In this document: piece after piece, positions 25,197-36,803 of the stretch
Position numbering within the stretch: the first letter of the stretch is position 1
How the letters are laid out: each line of letters begins with the position of its first letter
Assembly: GCA_021613335.1 (NCBI GenBank)
Contig: JAJTWR010000044.1
Coordinates: 3,241,501-3,305,500, forward strand
Length of the DNA stretch: 64,000 bases
Origin: Whitmania pigra
Lineage: Eukaryota; Annelida; Clitellata; Hirudinida; Haemopidae
Reading direction: 5' to 3'
Position numbers and translations under genes: made by a program
Notes under the pieces: generated by a model
Told to the model about the DNA's origin: nothing
Databases searched by the model: none
What the model saw: only the letters and a program-made list of their open reading frames with translations

Positions 25197-26537
25197 GTAT
25201 GGAATTGTTGAGGTCTAAACAGTGCCTCAACTATGACAGGTAATTATGGCCAAAAGCTAATATTATTTTTGCCATCTTTCGTGATATGCCCTTGTGGCGA
25301 TGATGTCAAAATCAATTGACTCATCACCAGCAAAAGCCAGAGCAGTAGTGGTAATTCCTTGCAGTTATCAGTTGGAATCTTTATAACAGAATGGGTTAAG
25401 ACCTACATTTTATGTTCCATTAGAGACTGCAAAAGACTGATAAATGACACGGCTATCGAAATTGTATATATTTTATTCCCTGCTTTTGAGAAGTGTTCAA
25501 AGGGCAGGACCATTAGAAACAATATATTAAAGTATTAAGATATTTGCTACAATAAGTCCATGCATGTGAAGTCTGCATGTTAAACTATATTTGCATCAGT
25601 TTTTAAAAAAAACATTGTTACACCAAAAACTGAAAACACTAACGCCAATTGCAATTAAGAGTAACAAATAGTCATAATAATAACGAATAGTTATGTCATA
25701 GTACCACACCTTACAATATTCCTACGACTGCCATCAATTAACTTCAGCTAGATATAGTTTATGACACAAATTGATGAACAGCCCAAGGCTATGATTAACG
25801 TGACCCTTAGCCTAACTCAGTAGCATTGAGACTTATGCTGCCTTAAAGATTGTCTTGATCTGATTTGATTTCGCCACAAGCTTCTGTAAGCGTTCAGAAG
25901 TTCTTTAAGCAATGCATAACCAACCAATTATAAACTATTTCAAATGAAAAATATAAAATCTAAAGTTTTTACATAAAACGAACTGTTTAAATTGTTATTT
26001 TTGATGGTCGATAATTCATAATAACTCAACATAATAAATAACATAATTGGGACAACATTGTGGTATGATCCACGGCTTTTAAAATATAATACTTATACTT
26101 AAGAAAAACCAATGTTTCCACATTTTTTGGCAAAAATCTGTCTCTTTCTGAATGCAATTTAGAACTCTTTTCACTATCGTGATGCCATGTGGGCCATCCA
26201 TCCATCCACTCCAGGTTTTCTACAGCTGACAACTCGTAAGGGCACACAGTCCAGAAGAAAAGAATCATCCGAGACACCTATACAGTTCTTCTTCGCGTTT
26301 TCTTGTTCAATCTTTGCCTTCTCAGACACAGTCGTTTCAGCTTTTTTCAGGAGGGCAAAATATTCTGAGTTTTTCATGAAACTTTGATTGAAGTTGATAA
26401 ACAAAGATAGAGGAGTAGTAAACACAAGTTTTATATCTGTTAATGACTCTTAAAATGGTGAAATTACGGCTTTTAACTGCATAACTTTTATACCTTTTCT
26501 AGAAGAGTAATTGACAATAGCTCTTCTCTTTCCATAA

Positions 26538-27113
26538 ATGGTGTTTCTCTTGACAGTGTCATACATTAGATATTTGGGGTTTTTAATTAATGAGCACTTA
26601 TTTTGGATCAAACGTATCTCTTACGTTCAAAATCATGTTTCTAAGGACATTGGTGTAATTTCTAGAATTAGGCCATTTATTGACACAAAAGTGGCTCTTC
26701 TGTTATATTTCTCTTTTATCTAACTTACTGCAATATAATATGGGCATCTACTTATAACACACATTTACATCAAATGAATGTATTGCAAAACGGTTTGTAC
26801 GAAAAATTGTCTTATTACTCTCATCATCAACTGCTTCTGTCTTCTCTAACAATAATGTCTGTTAAATATATCACAAATTCGTAATTTATAAATTGCTCTT
26901 TTTATGTTTTCATATGATTTCATATTTCTTCCCAAAATTTTCTCTGGTTTTTTCATATCAAGCAACAATTACAACAATCCTTCACACTTTCTACGTAATA
27001 CACATGAATATAGTCCGTCTTTTTCCATATCCACACTTAAATTATTCTCAATTCAATGTTATGGCCCAAGACTTTACTCCTTCATACCTTCATCTATCAA
27101 GGACCTAACTTAA
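26538..27113 (+). mobile_element. LINE ORF2 C-terminal fragment, third family
   Basis: Broken frames give YIRYLGFLINEHLFWIKRIS, ISRIRPFIDTKVALLLYFS and finally HEYSPSF, FSIQCYGPRLYSFIPSSIKD. These are the usual end of the reverse transcriptase (KYLGFLID motif) and C-terminal region of a CR1-like LINE. There are several frameshifts and stops. Confidence 0.7.
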
Positions 27114-27430
27114 TTAAACACATGCCCTTTCAAATCACTTTATTTACTATTCAAAATGTCTAAACAACTTTCAAGGTCAGTCCGACAGCGGAATCGTGTG
27201 CTTTCTTACGGCTGGGCCCTTTGGGTTTATTTGAATTTATTTGCTTTCGGTTTTTTTCTGTGTATATAACGGCTTGTATGTTTGATTCAATAAACTCATA
27301 AATTAAAAAAAACATCACCGAATATGCTTGGTAGCTTTGCAAATAATTTTAAGAAAGTGGAGAAAAGCATAATATTACAATGTTAATAAGTTAGAAAGTT
27401 CTAAATATTAATATCTAAATATTTTTTTTT

Positions 27431-27470
27431 CTTCGGCCCCGGCTAAAAACGTGATCCCGGTCGATCCTTA
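27431..27470 (-). repeat. GC-rich end motif, right copy
   Basis: Inverted counterpart of the block at 20881-20920 (about 18 of the outer 20 positions agree when one gap is allowed). No target duplication was recognised on either side. Confidence 0.4.
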
Positions 27471-27479
27471 ACAGTCAAC

Positions 27480-28110
27480 CGTCACTAAACTTCATGCCTT
27501 CTATTTCCATTTCTCGGAGTTGCTGCATTTCCATGCAGCTTTGATGAAATCCAAAAGTTAATCAGCTCTCTCACCAGCAAGCAATGTGGCCTTGACCTTA
27601 TACCAACCAGGCTACTCAAGAAACTGTCCCTTCTCTTAATTCGTATTTAATAAATCCTTATCTTTAAGCCAATCAATGAAGCGCAGGTTCGACTTATACT
27701 TGAAAAATCTACACTTGACCCACAACTACCTTCATCATACCGACCAATTTCAAATCTCAGCATACTTTTAAAAAAAACTTATAGAACGCCGTCTCCCCAC
27801 TCATCTCAGCAATGACGCACTGCTCCCCACGAAGGGGTTAGCATATCCATCCACGGATATCCACTGCTATTCTGACAGTCATATCTAAAAAGAGGATGGC
27901 ATCGTATGCTGCTTCTCGTCAGCTGTCTGCACTGTGGATCACGGCACCTTCATTACTAGATTGCTAAAAATTCCGGAGAGAATCACCATCAAAATCCTGT
28001 TTCTAAGCTCCTCAACACCTTACTGAACTTTTGACAAGCTCATCAACTTCCAGACAGGGCTTCCCTCCTGTCCTCTAAAAACCGAACTCTTGTTGTTCCC
28101 TTATAGTAGG
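27480..28110 (+). mobile_element. LINE reverse transcriptase fragment (L2/CR1-like)
   Basis: Broken plus-strand frames: LISSLTSKQCGLDLIPTRLL, STLDPQLPSSYRPISNLSIL and, later, a decayed LLNTLLNF segment. This is the start of the reverse transcriptase domain (the SxYRPISNL motif). The catalytic box is not present. Confidence 0.65.
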
Positions 28111-28610
28111 GCATGGAGGACGGTAGTTTCATGTCTGCGATCAGAGGACAGTCTAACTCTCTAAATCTCTAACCTAGTGTTCAGACGACCGAATTTAATT
28201 AATTTTTGACTATTCTTGAAAAATTTGTTTCTTTATTTGTTTTTATTTATCTCAATTGAAGAACTAAATTGCCGGCTATATTTGTTATAGTGCCTGCGCA
28301 TGCCTACGGGTTAATTTGAGCACTGAAATTGAGTGAGTGGCTGGTCCAAAATATCTCATTACTGCAAGAAATACATTTAGTAAAAATTATGTAGCTCTTG
28401 ATAAATTACAACATCCAAACATATATCTAAAATTACTTTTTTAATTAATTGTTTATCAATACAGTTACCTACTGACGTCATTAAATATCTCAGAGAAGTT
28501 CTGGACATCCGGTGATGTCCATCCCACTTCAACCTCTCAATGTCGTTTGAGGAAAGAATCGCTTTAATGAGGTTAAGTCATAAGTCAAACTATTTTTTGC
28601 TCAAGAATTG

Positions 28611-28839
28611 TGTTTTGACGCCATGCTCGAACATAAACGGACTGGGGAAACAGTCCGAGGGAGGCGGGAAGTTCGAGTTTGATGGGGATTGCGAGTTTAA
28701 CTGTTTTGAGGGCGAATACGTACTTTGGGAGATGGTGATATATTTCAGTCGCTTTTCAGTTTCGAAATATTTGTGTCAATAAAGTTTCTGTTCATTTTTA
28801 TGAAGTTTGATATAGTAATATTCATAGAAAGACCATACA
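28611..28839 (+). repeat. 5' LTR
   Basis: Starts TGTTTTGACG and ends near ACCATACA. It contains an AATAAAG poly(A)-like motif at about 28778. A possible primer binding site tgacgcagtcgac follows at 28842. Confidence 0.8.
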
Positions 28840-30474
28840 ACTGACGCAGTCGACAAAAGAAAGTTTTAACAAAACTGAAGAAAGAATTTGTCCAGCAATT
28901 GAGATTCTGAGTTTGTCAAAGAGGCTGATATTGTTAAGTTTCTGAAATGTTTTCTCAACAAATGGAGACTAGTTAGTTCAATTGCCATAAACTTTACGAC
29001 CATCCCGAATTTTATACCTTTCGAACCTAGCATAGAGTTGTGGAACGATTACATGAGCCGTTTCCAAACCTTAATAGAAGCAAATTCAATTCCGTCTTCA
29101 AAAATTACAAAAGTTTTATTTACAAATCAGTCTGCTTCAATTAACATGCTCTCGCAAACTGCGGCCTCATAAAAGACAATTCAAGCGGTTATGATTCAAA
29201 ATTTCAACCCAAAACGATTCGTTGAGAGAAAGACTCAGATTTTGGACCGAGCTGAAAAGGCAACCAGGCGAGACTATTCAAGAACTTGCGGCGAAAATTC
29301 GAACAGCCGCTTCATTTGAATTTCCTAGTACACGCTCGATGAAGCCTTGAAAATAAGATTTACGTGTTCTGTTGATAAATGCTGTTCTCAAAATGTTTAA
29401 AATCCTGTAAAAGATGTTTAAAATCCCAGAAGACGAACTAACTTTTAATCGACAGTGGAAATCGCTACTGAAGTGAAAGAATCTGCTAAAGTCACCAAAG
29501 CCACAGTAAACGGCACACCGGACGAACCGGTAAATAAAGTTTTAAAAGCGGCCGGAATTAAACCAGAAAAAGATTTCAAGCCAAGGTGCAACAGCTCTTG
29601 AAATTCCCATCCCCGAAAGGATGATATGATTGCAGGCGTATCAAAACTGAGTGCAACTTCTGTGGAATCATAGTACACCTTGAACAAGCATGTCTTAAAA
29701 AGAAGTTCAAAAGAGAGAAAGGTAAACTCAATCCACACAATCCCACACCTCTATGTTTATGAAAATGTTATAAATTGCAAAATCAGAATTTCCTTTCGAG
29801 TTGGACATTGGAGCCAGGAATAACTTCTGTTCAATCGAAGTGGAAAACTGGAGAAAATCCAGTCTAAGCCCTTCCAGTACAAATTATATTTCTGCAACAG
29901 ATGACACCATCCCGGACATCTGTGAAATAATGGTTTTGACCTAGGAATCTAAAATCGTATCTATAGGATTTAATGCCACCAAGTTATCAAAACTCAACAT
30001 TATTGGCAGGATAGCCATTGTTGAACTGAAAATCGACGTGTCAGAACTGGAATCACGTTTTAAGGATCGATGAATCAAAACCGTCGAAAAAGCATGTACA
30101 AAATTTGCCACGATTTCAAAGAATGTTTCGAACAAGAACTTTGTTGTTTGAAAGATTTCGAGTTAGAGGTAAAATTCAAATCGAAATCATCGCCAATTTT
30201 TGTCAAGGAAAGAACGGTGCCATTTTCAATTCATGAGGATTTAAATCAGTCTCTCGATGCAGGAATAAAGAAATAGATTTTGTCTCCAGCGCACTTCAAT
30301 GATTACGGAACTCCGATAGTACCTATTCGAAAGAGTTTAAGACCGGGCGAACAGAAGGCTAATTTTCGAATCTGTAGTGACCGCGAATTCCCAGTTAGAA
30401 CCTTACAGATGCTCCATGCCACTGGCGGAGGATCATATGTGAAAACTTGGTAGAAGTCGTTTAGTAAAATTGAT

Positions 30475-30801
30475 TTGGCAGACGCATTCAACCAAATTAA
30501 ACTCGGTCAGAAGAAACTCGCGTTGACCACAAACAGAGCAGTTTTACTCCAAACGAGACTACCTTTTAGAAACATTTCAGCTCCAGGTTATTTTCAACAG
30601 ACAATGGTCTCTTGTGACCAATCCTTGCAAGGAGTAGCAGTCTATCTGGAAGACATTTTTGTCGTTGGTTCCAACTCCAAAGAACATCTTCAAAATCTGA
30701 CAGCTTTATTACAACGACTACGAGACATATGTTTGAGATGCAATAAAAACAAGTGCATTTTTGGAAAGGATTCAATTGAATACTTTCAAAAAGCGGATTA
30801 A
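30475..30801 (+). pseudogene. Reverse transcriptase remnant of the LTR element
   Basis: The frame has LADAFNQIKLGQKK (first catalytic Asp region), FGISAP-like RNISAPGYFQQTM and the catalytic box as YLEDIFVVG, where YxDD is expected: the first Asp is Glu. It continues with LLQRLRDICLRCNKNKCIFG and then stops. The catalytic change and the stop show that it is dead. Confidence 0.8.
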
Positions 30802-30839
30802 AAAAGGAAAACTTTTGATGCTTTGACTAGCATGTCAAA

Positions 30840-31640
30840 GGCAACAAATATCTTGATCCTAAATCTCGATCGTGGTCTCTCCTATTCGGATGGCAGAATG
30901 ATGTTGACAGAGGTAACGTGGCGATTTTTCCCCTCCTCGAAATGTCTGCGGCATTTGATACAGTAGATCACAACATCCTCATTGAGAGGCTCGATCAAAC
31001 ATTTTCCATACGCTAGACGGCATTGGACTGGCTTGGATCTTATTTAAGAAACAGAAGTCAACTTATTGAAACTGCATCTGCAAACCCGGTTAATCAAAAT
31101 GTCTCATCAGGAGTCCCGCAGGGGTCTGTCCTCAGACCGATTCTTTTCTCTCTTTATGTGGCAGAAATTGAGCAGCTATCACCATTACTCGATGAACTCC
31201 TCCACTGGCTCCCCATCACAAAACGAATACCTTACAAGATTGCTTTCATGGTCTATAAAGCTCACACTCACCGGTCTCCCCAATACCTACACGTACTCCT
31301 CACTACAACGGCATCTCAACGGGGAAGAGCCTCGCTCCGCTCGTCTGACACCATAAACTTTATCATCCCAAAGACCAGCCGCGTGCACTATGAAGACAGA
31401 TCCTTCCATGCATGTGGATCGATCTCCCGTCTCATGTCAGATAGTCTGAGACGTTGATGTTGTCAAAAATAACCTTAAAACTCATTTATTTAACCTTCCC
31501 GTTCATTAACATCAAACATTTTTGTTAAATCCAGTTCGCTCGACTATAGATTGTTTTGATTGTCACAGTGCCTTTTAAATCCTGCCATGAATGCTTTCGG
31601 CACTTTAAATATTAGCTTAAAATAAATAAATAAATTGTTT
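30840..31640 (+). mobile_element. L2/CR1-like LINE fragment nested in the LTR element
   Basis: LSMSAAFDTVDHNILIERLD (about 30940) and SGVPQGSVLRPILFSLYVAE (about 31085-31150) are reverse transcriptase motifs. The frame then jumps by internal deletion to the C-terminal part (LLHWLPITKRIPYKIAFMVY), missing the catalytic FADD region. A 3' UTR and an aataaataaataaat tail end at 31633. It lies between the two LTRs. Confidence 0.75.
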
Positions 31641-31845
31641 TTGAGATCAGTTCAGCTTTCCCAAACCTTTCAACAATTGCGGAGCCGTTGACAAGATTAA
31701 CCTGAAAAGAAACATCATGGAATTGGAGTTCGTACGTAGAGAGTTCTTTTCAAAAGTTGAAGGATATCCCAACGAAAGATGAGCAGCTTCCTTTGGGAAT
31801 TGCATGTGATCAAACCTCTCGGAGACTATTCGGCTGGTGCGGAGG

Positions 31846-32067
31846 TGTCGTGACGCCATGTTCGAATATAAAAGGACTGTGAGAACAGTCCGAGGGAGGC
31901 GGGAAGTTCCAGCTTGATGGGGATTGACAGTTTCACTATTATGCAGGTACACTCCTACTTTGGAGATATCAGCGATATATTTCAGTCGCTTTTCAGTTTC
32001 GAAGTATTTGCTGTCAATAAAGTTGTTCAGTTTTATAAAGTTCGAATATTCATAGAAAGACCCAACA
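31846..32067 (+). repeat. 3' LTR
   Basis: Counterpart of 28611-28839, starting TGTCGTGACG and ending CCCAACA. There are roughly 30 differences and small gaps from the 5' LTR, so the insertion is old. Confidence 0.8.
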
Positions 32068-32072
32068 AATTG

Positions 32073-33180
32073 TAAAAACATTTTTAACTTCAAATATAAA
32101 TCCTGACAAATAGTTTATTTAATGGTTATTTATCAGATTATTAAAAGAAAAATCTAAGGACAAAATATTAATACCATGTTATATTAAAATAACCACGTTG
32201 ATTTTTGTAAATTTGCCTTACTTTTAAATAATCTAAATGATGAGGTAAATGATGATCTACTTTGCTAAAAATACTTTTGATACTGTCCAATTTTCCAAAG
32301 ATCCAAAAATTATATTTAGGACTGCGGACAAAAATTTCTGGTCCCCTTGCCATGGCAATTTGGTAATGGAAAAGGAAACTGATTTACGTCTTTTAACCAA
32401 GCGGGCCCCAAATAATTGTCGAACTTCAGAAACCTACTTCCTGTTACACCCTTCTCCGTGGCCCTGCTTAGATTAACATAATTTATCATTTAACCACAAT
32501 GATTAAGGATGGTTTTGTAACAATAATTCCAGCATATCAATGCTGTAGCAATCATACTAATGTGAATTTATTCTTGGTGAATGATTTCTTTTCAGAATAC
32601 AAATTCAGAAAAGGCCATTTCTAGTGACGTAATATTATATACCAAATATTTAGAGAATTCAAAATACTGTAGAGGTAGAATTAAATATTGTGTCTATTTT
32701 TCACCTCGCACATTAAAATTGTTCTGATTCTAAAACATCTATATTATCTTACATATCTAAAAATATATGTACAAGTACAAAATTACTTTAAAACTGCGAA
32801 ACTCTTTAGACACTATTCTCTTCTATTGCTATTAGAAATATTCTAAAATAATGAAATTTACTAAAGATTAAAAATGCTTAAGAAAATGTTGTGCTTAATG
32901 ATATTCTGACAATTTTTTAATCTTTCACGACACAATCGAGTTTATCTCAAATGACTCTTGATTAGTTTAAAATTTCTAACTGCTTATTAAAATACTTAAT
33001 CAATTTGACTTCCTTAACCGTGTGAATAATGTCCTTCATTTATCTCTAAAATTTTAATTTAATAAACAATTTAATTTATTTTTATTTAAAATGGTACGTT
33101 TTATTTTAAAAGTAATAAAGTATATAAATTAAAATATTGTGACGCAAAATCTTTTCGCACGTTACTATTTATATAATCAG
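32073..33180. other. Intergenic, nothing recognised
   Basis: Strongly AT-rich. Scattered open frames carry no known motif. The region 32330-32470 (ggtccccttgccatggcaat; ccgtggccctgcttag) is GC-richer than its surroundings and may be a small decayed MITE. Confidence 0.35.
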
Positions 33181-33261
33181 TGGCCATTTTATTCTTTGGG
33201 ACGAAAGAGGTATCGGACGTGCGAGGCACGAAAGGGAAGTTTCTTTCGTATAATGTCATAT

Positions 33262-33472
33262 GGTGAGTCGGGAGGCTAATTTATTAAAATTATATAATTG
33301 ATCTGATCTGAAATGTGTTATAATTTGTGTTCGTATGTACCGTATTTTATGTTAATACGCACATGCTAATTCTTGCATGCCCGGTACAAAAAAATATGCA
33401 TAACATCGGATTATATCACATTAGTAATGGTTTAGTTGCTAAGTTTGATATTGGTAATTCATCTCTTTGCAG
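33262..33472 (+). other. Probable 5' UTR intron of EIF5
   Basis: A strong donor (atg|gtgagt, intron starts 33262) and a strong acceptor (tctctttgcag, ending 33472) frame a 211-bp AT-rich intron upstream of the EIF5 start. Neither flank is open in frame with the protein. The first exon would lie at about 33190-33261, where base composition changes from AT-rich to mixed (acgaaagagg, cggacgtgcgaggcacg). Confidence 0.45.
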
Positions 33473-33656
33473 GTGTACACAGAATCAGAGAATTAGCAAC
33501 TGCCGACAGACATTTGTGTGAAATAGACTTTGCACCAAGCGTGTTTATGAATTTCATTGAAAATTTCAAGTCTAATCAGCCCAACAGTATTGCATACAGA
33601 AGCATCAGACGGAGTAGACATAAATCTCTTCCACCAGTTCATTCTTGCCTGCCAAC

Positions 33657-35642
33657 ATGTCTGCTGTCAACGTCAATAGAAATGTCACTGATGTCTTTTA
33701 CCGCTACAAAATGCCTCGCCTCGTAGCGAAGGTTATATTAGTCTTGTTTTTTGCATAAGTATCATAGTTTATGTGCTAATTTTCATCATAGGTGGAAGGC
33801 AAAGGAAATGGCATAAAAACTGTGATTGTTAATATGTCTGAAATTGCAAAATCATTATCAAGACCCCCAACTTGTAAGTGTCTAAAAATACCATATCCTC
33901 TTGGAAAAATATCTATGGCATAAGTAAATACCTTTCAGATCCCACAAAGTATTTTGGCTGTGAACTTGGTGCACAGACTCAGTTTGACAGTTCAAATGAT
34001 CGTTACATTGTAAATGGTGCTCACGATGCCACTAAGCTACAAGATCTTCTTGATGGATTTATTAAGAGATTTGTCCTTTGCCCTGAATGTGACAATCCAG
34101 AGACTAACCTGGTAAGCTTGTAATATTTGCAAGCCATTAGACTTAGTTGTAGCATAGTTACATCTTGGCATGTAATCGTTGACTCAGCTAAATGTTAAAA
34201 CACATACAGTAACTGTAAGTGTCTTATATTTGTGTTATATCTTGTAGACTGTATATCAGAAAAAACAGATGATTTTGCAAAACTGCATTGCCTGTGGGCA
34301 TCAGGCAAATGTGGATATGAGGCACAAATTGACCACATTCATTCTAAAGAACCCTCCGGAGCAGGTTACGTGCATATCTCTGAATAATGTTTTTAACACA
34401 CTCTGAACTGGTGAATACTATTTAGGATGTTACAACTGGAATTACTGAAACTCCTGGAAAGAGAGACAAGAAATCTGATAAGAATGGAAGTAAATCTGGG
34501 AAGAAAACAAAGGGCAAGGATTCCAGTGACAATGGGAATGGTGATGCTGTTCAAGATCACCAAGTTGATGGGGGCAAAAACAAATCTAAGGTGAATTAAA
34601 TGCTTTTTTGGGGGTATAACATGTACGTCTGATTCGATATCTGAAATTGGTTTCAAATAGAGTAAGGAAGAAGATGATGATGACTGGGGAGAGGACACAT
34701 CTGATGCTGCAGTGCAAGCACGAAAACAGGGATTATCTAGTGCTGCTAAAAACTTGACAATAAGTGATGATCTTGAAAAGAGTCAGCAGGAGAGAATAGA
34801 TATTTTCTATTCTTTTGTTCAGGTATTTTCAGGCTTGATGAGCCCTTCTAAAGATGATGAAATCAAATGCCAACTTTTTTTAAATGTTAGCAAAGGAAGG
34901 TTGCTGGTTTGATTATTGGTTCAGAGAAGGAAAAGGAAATTGTTTTTGAAGCAGAGAGATTGGATATCAAGGATAAGGCTCCTCTAGTGCTATTGGAGTT
35001 GCTGTTTGATGCTAATATGTTGCAACAAATCAAGCAGTTTAAGTCTCTCCTCAGACGAGTCTGTTTGGTTTTTGCATGTTTTCATTTTTTAATTATGGTG
35101 TTAAGCCTTGTGTTTCTTTAATTTCCACAGTTCACTGATAACAATGAGAAGGCTCAGAAGTACTTGCTGGGAGGTTTTGAGCAACTAGTTGGCAATGTTC
35201 ATCCTGATGTCCTCATGCCTAAAACTGCTCACATTTTGAAAGCATTGTATGAGGAGGACATTCTTGATGAAGATTCAATAATGGACTGGAGCAAGAAAGT
35301 ATGATTGCTGACCTCGTCTATAGCTATACCCACTGCAATTCATCCAAAATTCTAATTTAAGGCCTCCAAGAAATTTGTTCCTAAGGATGTCTCAAAAGAA
35401 CTTCATTCCAAGGCTGAACCATTCATAAAATGGCTAAAAGAAGCAGAAGAAGAGAGTAGTGAAGATAGTGAAGTTGAGGTGAGTCATGCTTGGCAGGTTT
35501 GATAAATTGCTTGGTCGTACAAATGTCATTGTTCTCCCAGGTTGTCTATTCAGACCATGTTCAGCCCCCTACACCTGAAGTAGTTGAGAAAAGCATTGGA
35601 GGCTCGAAAGTTGATGATGACTTGAACATTGATGATATATGA
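33657..35642 (+). CDS. EIF5: Eukaryotic translation initiation factor 5
   Basis: Ten coding exons: 33657-33731, 33792-33873, 33939-34111, 34248-34364, 34426-34590, 34661-34822, 34891-35058, 35131-35298, 35362-35478 and 35541-35642, together 442 residues (human: 431). The N-terminal domain (about 1-150) has the GAP segment with [20 protein letters not shown], including the catalytic Arg in the N-terminal tail (R8 here, RNV), and a Cys2-Cys2 zinc site (CPEC and CIAC). A Lys-rich linker and the acidic [11 protein letters not shown] motif follow. The C-terminal W2/MIF4G-like domain ends with [17 protein letters not shown] and the acidic aromatic boxes. The protein makes eIF2 hydrolyse GTP at start-codon recognition and bridges eIF2-beta, eIF3 and eIF1. 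All introns are GT-AG and short (60-137 bp); the seventh donor is a weak gtctgt. Nothing looks broken. Confidence 0.97.
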
Positions 35643-36629
35643 TGACATATCATGCTTCCCATAAGTTTTTCCAACATTAGTTTTTTGACGTCCTTTATCT
35701 TATAAAACCAATTTATTGTGAGGCTTCATGGTCTCAGCTAGTGGAAATGGAATGTATGCCCAATATTGTGGCATCGTATATACTGTAATTAGTTTCACGC
35801 ATAATTAAATGTTAGAACAATAACCAGGTACTCTTTGACTCAAGTTTTTGTGTAATTGTTGGGTATGGCTTTATATTTTTGATTCAGTATTGATGAATGA
35901 TAGCTATATTATTGGAGTGGGTAGCAAATTGTTATTGTTCATCTGTTGAGAAAGATCTCCATTACATTATTTGGACTAATTGTACTATTGTGAGAGCCTT
36001 AGAAGTATGTCCAATCAAGTAAGCATATTTGGTCATGGTTTAAATTCTACCAGCTTTGGCAAGGTTTGGATCTGCAAATTTGTCTTCCTGACTTATAACG
36101 GTTCTCGGCTAGCGAACATCGGGATGCAGGGTCGTATCTGCGGACGTTCGAAGCGGTGCACATAATAGAACCGTAGAACGCCTTTGGGACCTCGAGCAAT
36201 CACGAGGACGTAGGGCCGTCGTCGGCAGTTTCCGAGACAGACTTCGACAGTCCAGCTCCCTACATGTACCGCTTCGTAACCGCATAAGTAAACCGAGGTT
36301 CGTATAGGTACATAATTCATAAAAGCCCGAAATTCAGTTTTTTTTACTACTAAGAAGTCCTAAGAATGAGGGTGGTCATGAAAAAACAATATTACGTAGT
36401 AATGTTCCAATATGTTGTTAGTAACAGTTTTGTTTTTTAATAACAATAAGCGGGAAACAGGTCCGACTGTTCTAGCTGGACGTGAACGCATCCAATTAAG
36501 TTTCCTGTTACGTTTGTTCGCTTTTTTATTTTACCCTTTAAAGTTTTGATAGCATTGGACTGGACTTTGTGTTTTAAAAAGCTAATGGCTCGATAATCAA
36601 GAATAGAGTTGGTTGTGGAGGAAAACTTT
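35643..36629. other. EIF5 3' UTR and intergenic sequence
   Basis: The first 200-300 bp should be the EIF5 3' UTR (aattaaatgttagaacaataa at about 35800 may hold a variant poly(A) signal). 36060-36330 is GC-richer (cgaccctgcat on the minus strand; cgtaggg) with no motif I know; its ends (acttataacggttctcg; cgaggttcgtataggt) are loosely inverted, so it may be a MITE. Confidence 0.35.
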
Positions 36630-36634
36630 ATCTG

Positions 36635-36771
36635 TGTGATGTTCTATCGTTTAATTTGTTCGTGAAAAACCAACAACTGTTCCTTTTTATTTCCGCATTT
36701 CAACGCCGCCATATAAACAAAGATCCCCTATCGTTCCTGTCTGTCAATCTCTATATCGGTACAACATTACA
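36635..36771 (-). repeat. 3' LTR of the Gypsy element
   Basis: 137 bp, TG...CA ends. It differs from the 5' LTR at one visible position (cgcattt versus cgcactt). Confidence 0.95.
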
Positions 36772-36803
36772 TCCCTCCCCTTTTTGGAAAACCTAGTCAA
36801 ATA

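Larger units (their letters stand above)
21534..26035 (+). mobile_element. Pogo/Tigger-like transposon, copy 2, with insertions
   Basis: It starts with ccgtattttcgcgtaaataac after TA (21532-21533), like the left end of copy 1. From about 22360 it follows copy 1: the ttctgttggct block, the HTH-coding region (22520-22680, one or two deletions and a frameshift), the 22900-23430 block and, beyond the Tc1 insertion, 24960-26030, which parallels 6930-7880 of copy 1. The right terminal repeat was not found, so the copy is right-truncated at about 26035. It contains the SINE (22061-22255), a Tc1 (23436-24957) and a short coding repeat (25088-25196). There is no functional transposase. Confidence 0.6.
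28611..32067 (+). mobile_element. Degenerate Gypsy-like LTR retrotransposon
   Basis: Two LTRs (28611-28839 and 31846-32067) share tgacgccatg(c/t)tcgaa, acagtccgagggaggcggga, cagtcgcttttcagtttcga and attcatagaaaga. The 5-bp duplication aattg flanks the element at 28606-28610 and 32068-32072. The internal plus-strand part has gag-like sequence at about 28960-29350 (LWNDYMSRFQTLIEANS; FVERKTQILD) and a reverse transcriptase remnant at about 30060-30800. Many stops are present and no integrase was seen. A LINE fragment occupies 30840-31640. Each LTR carries a near-perfect small hairpin (ggactg...cagtcc). Confidence 0.85.

Noticed and set aside
33337..33420. A third pogo-like element near EIF5 (taccgtattttatgttaata)
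   Set aside because: Only a short match to the pogo end is present, with no inverted partner; it also lies within the probable EIF5 5' UTR intron. Chance similarity in AT-rich DNA is likely.
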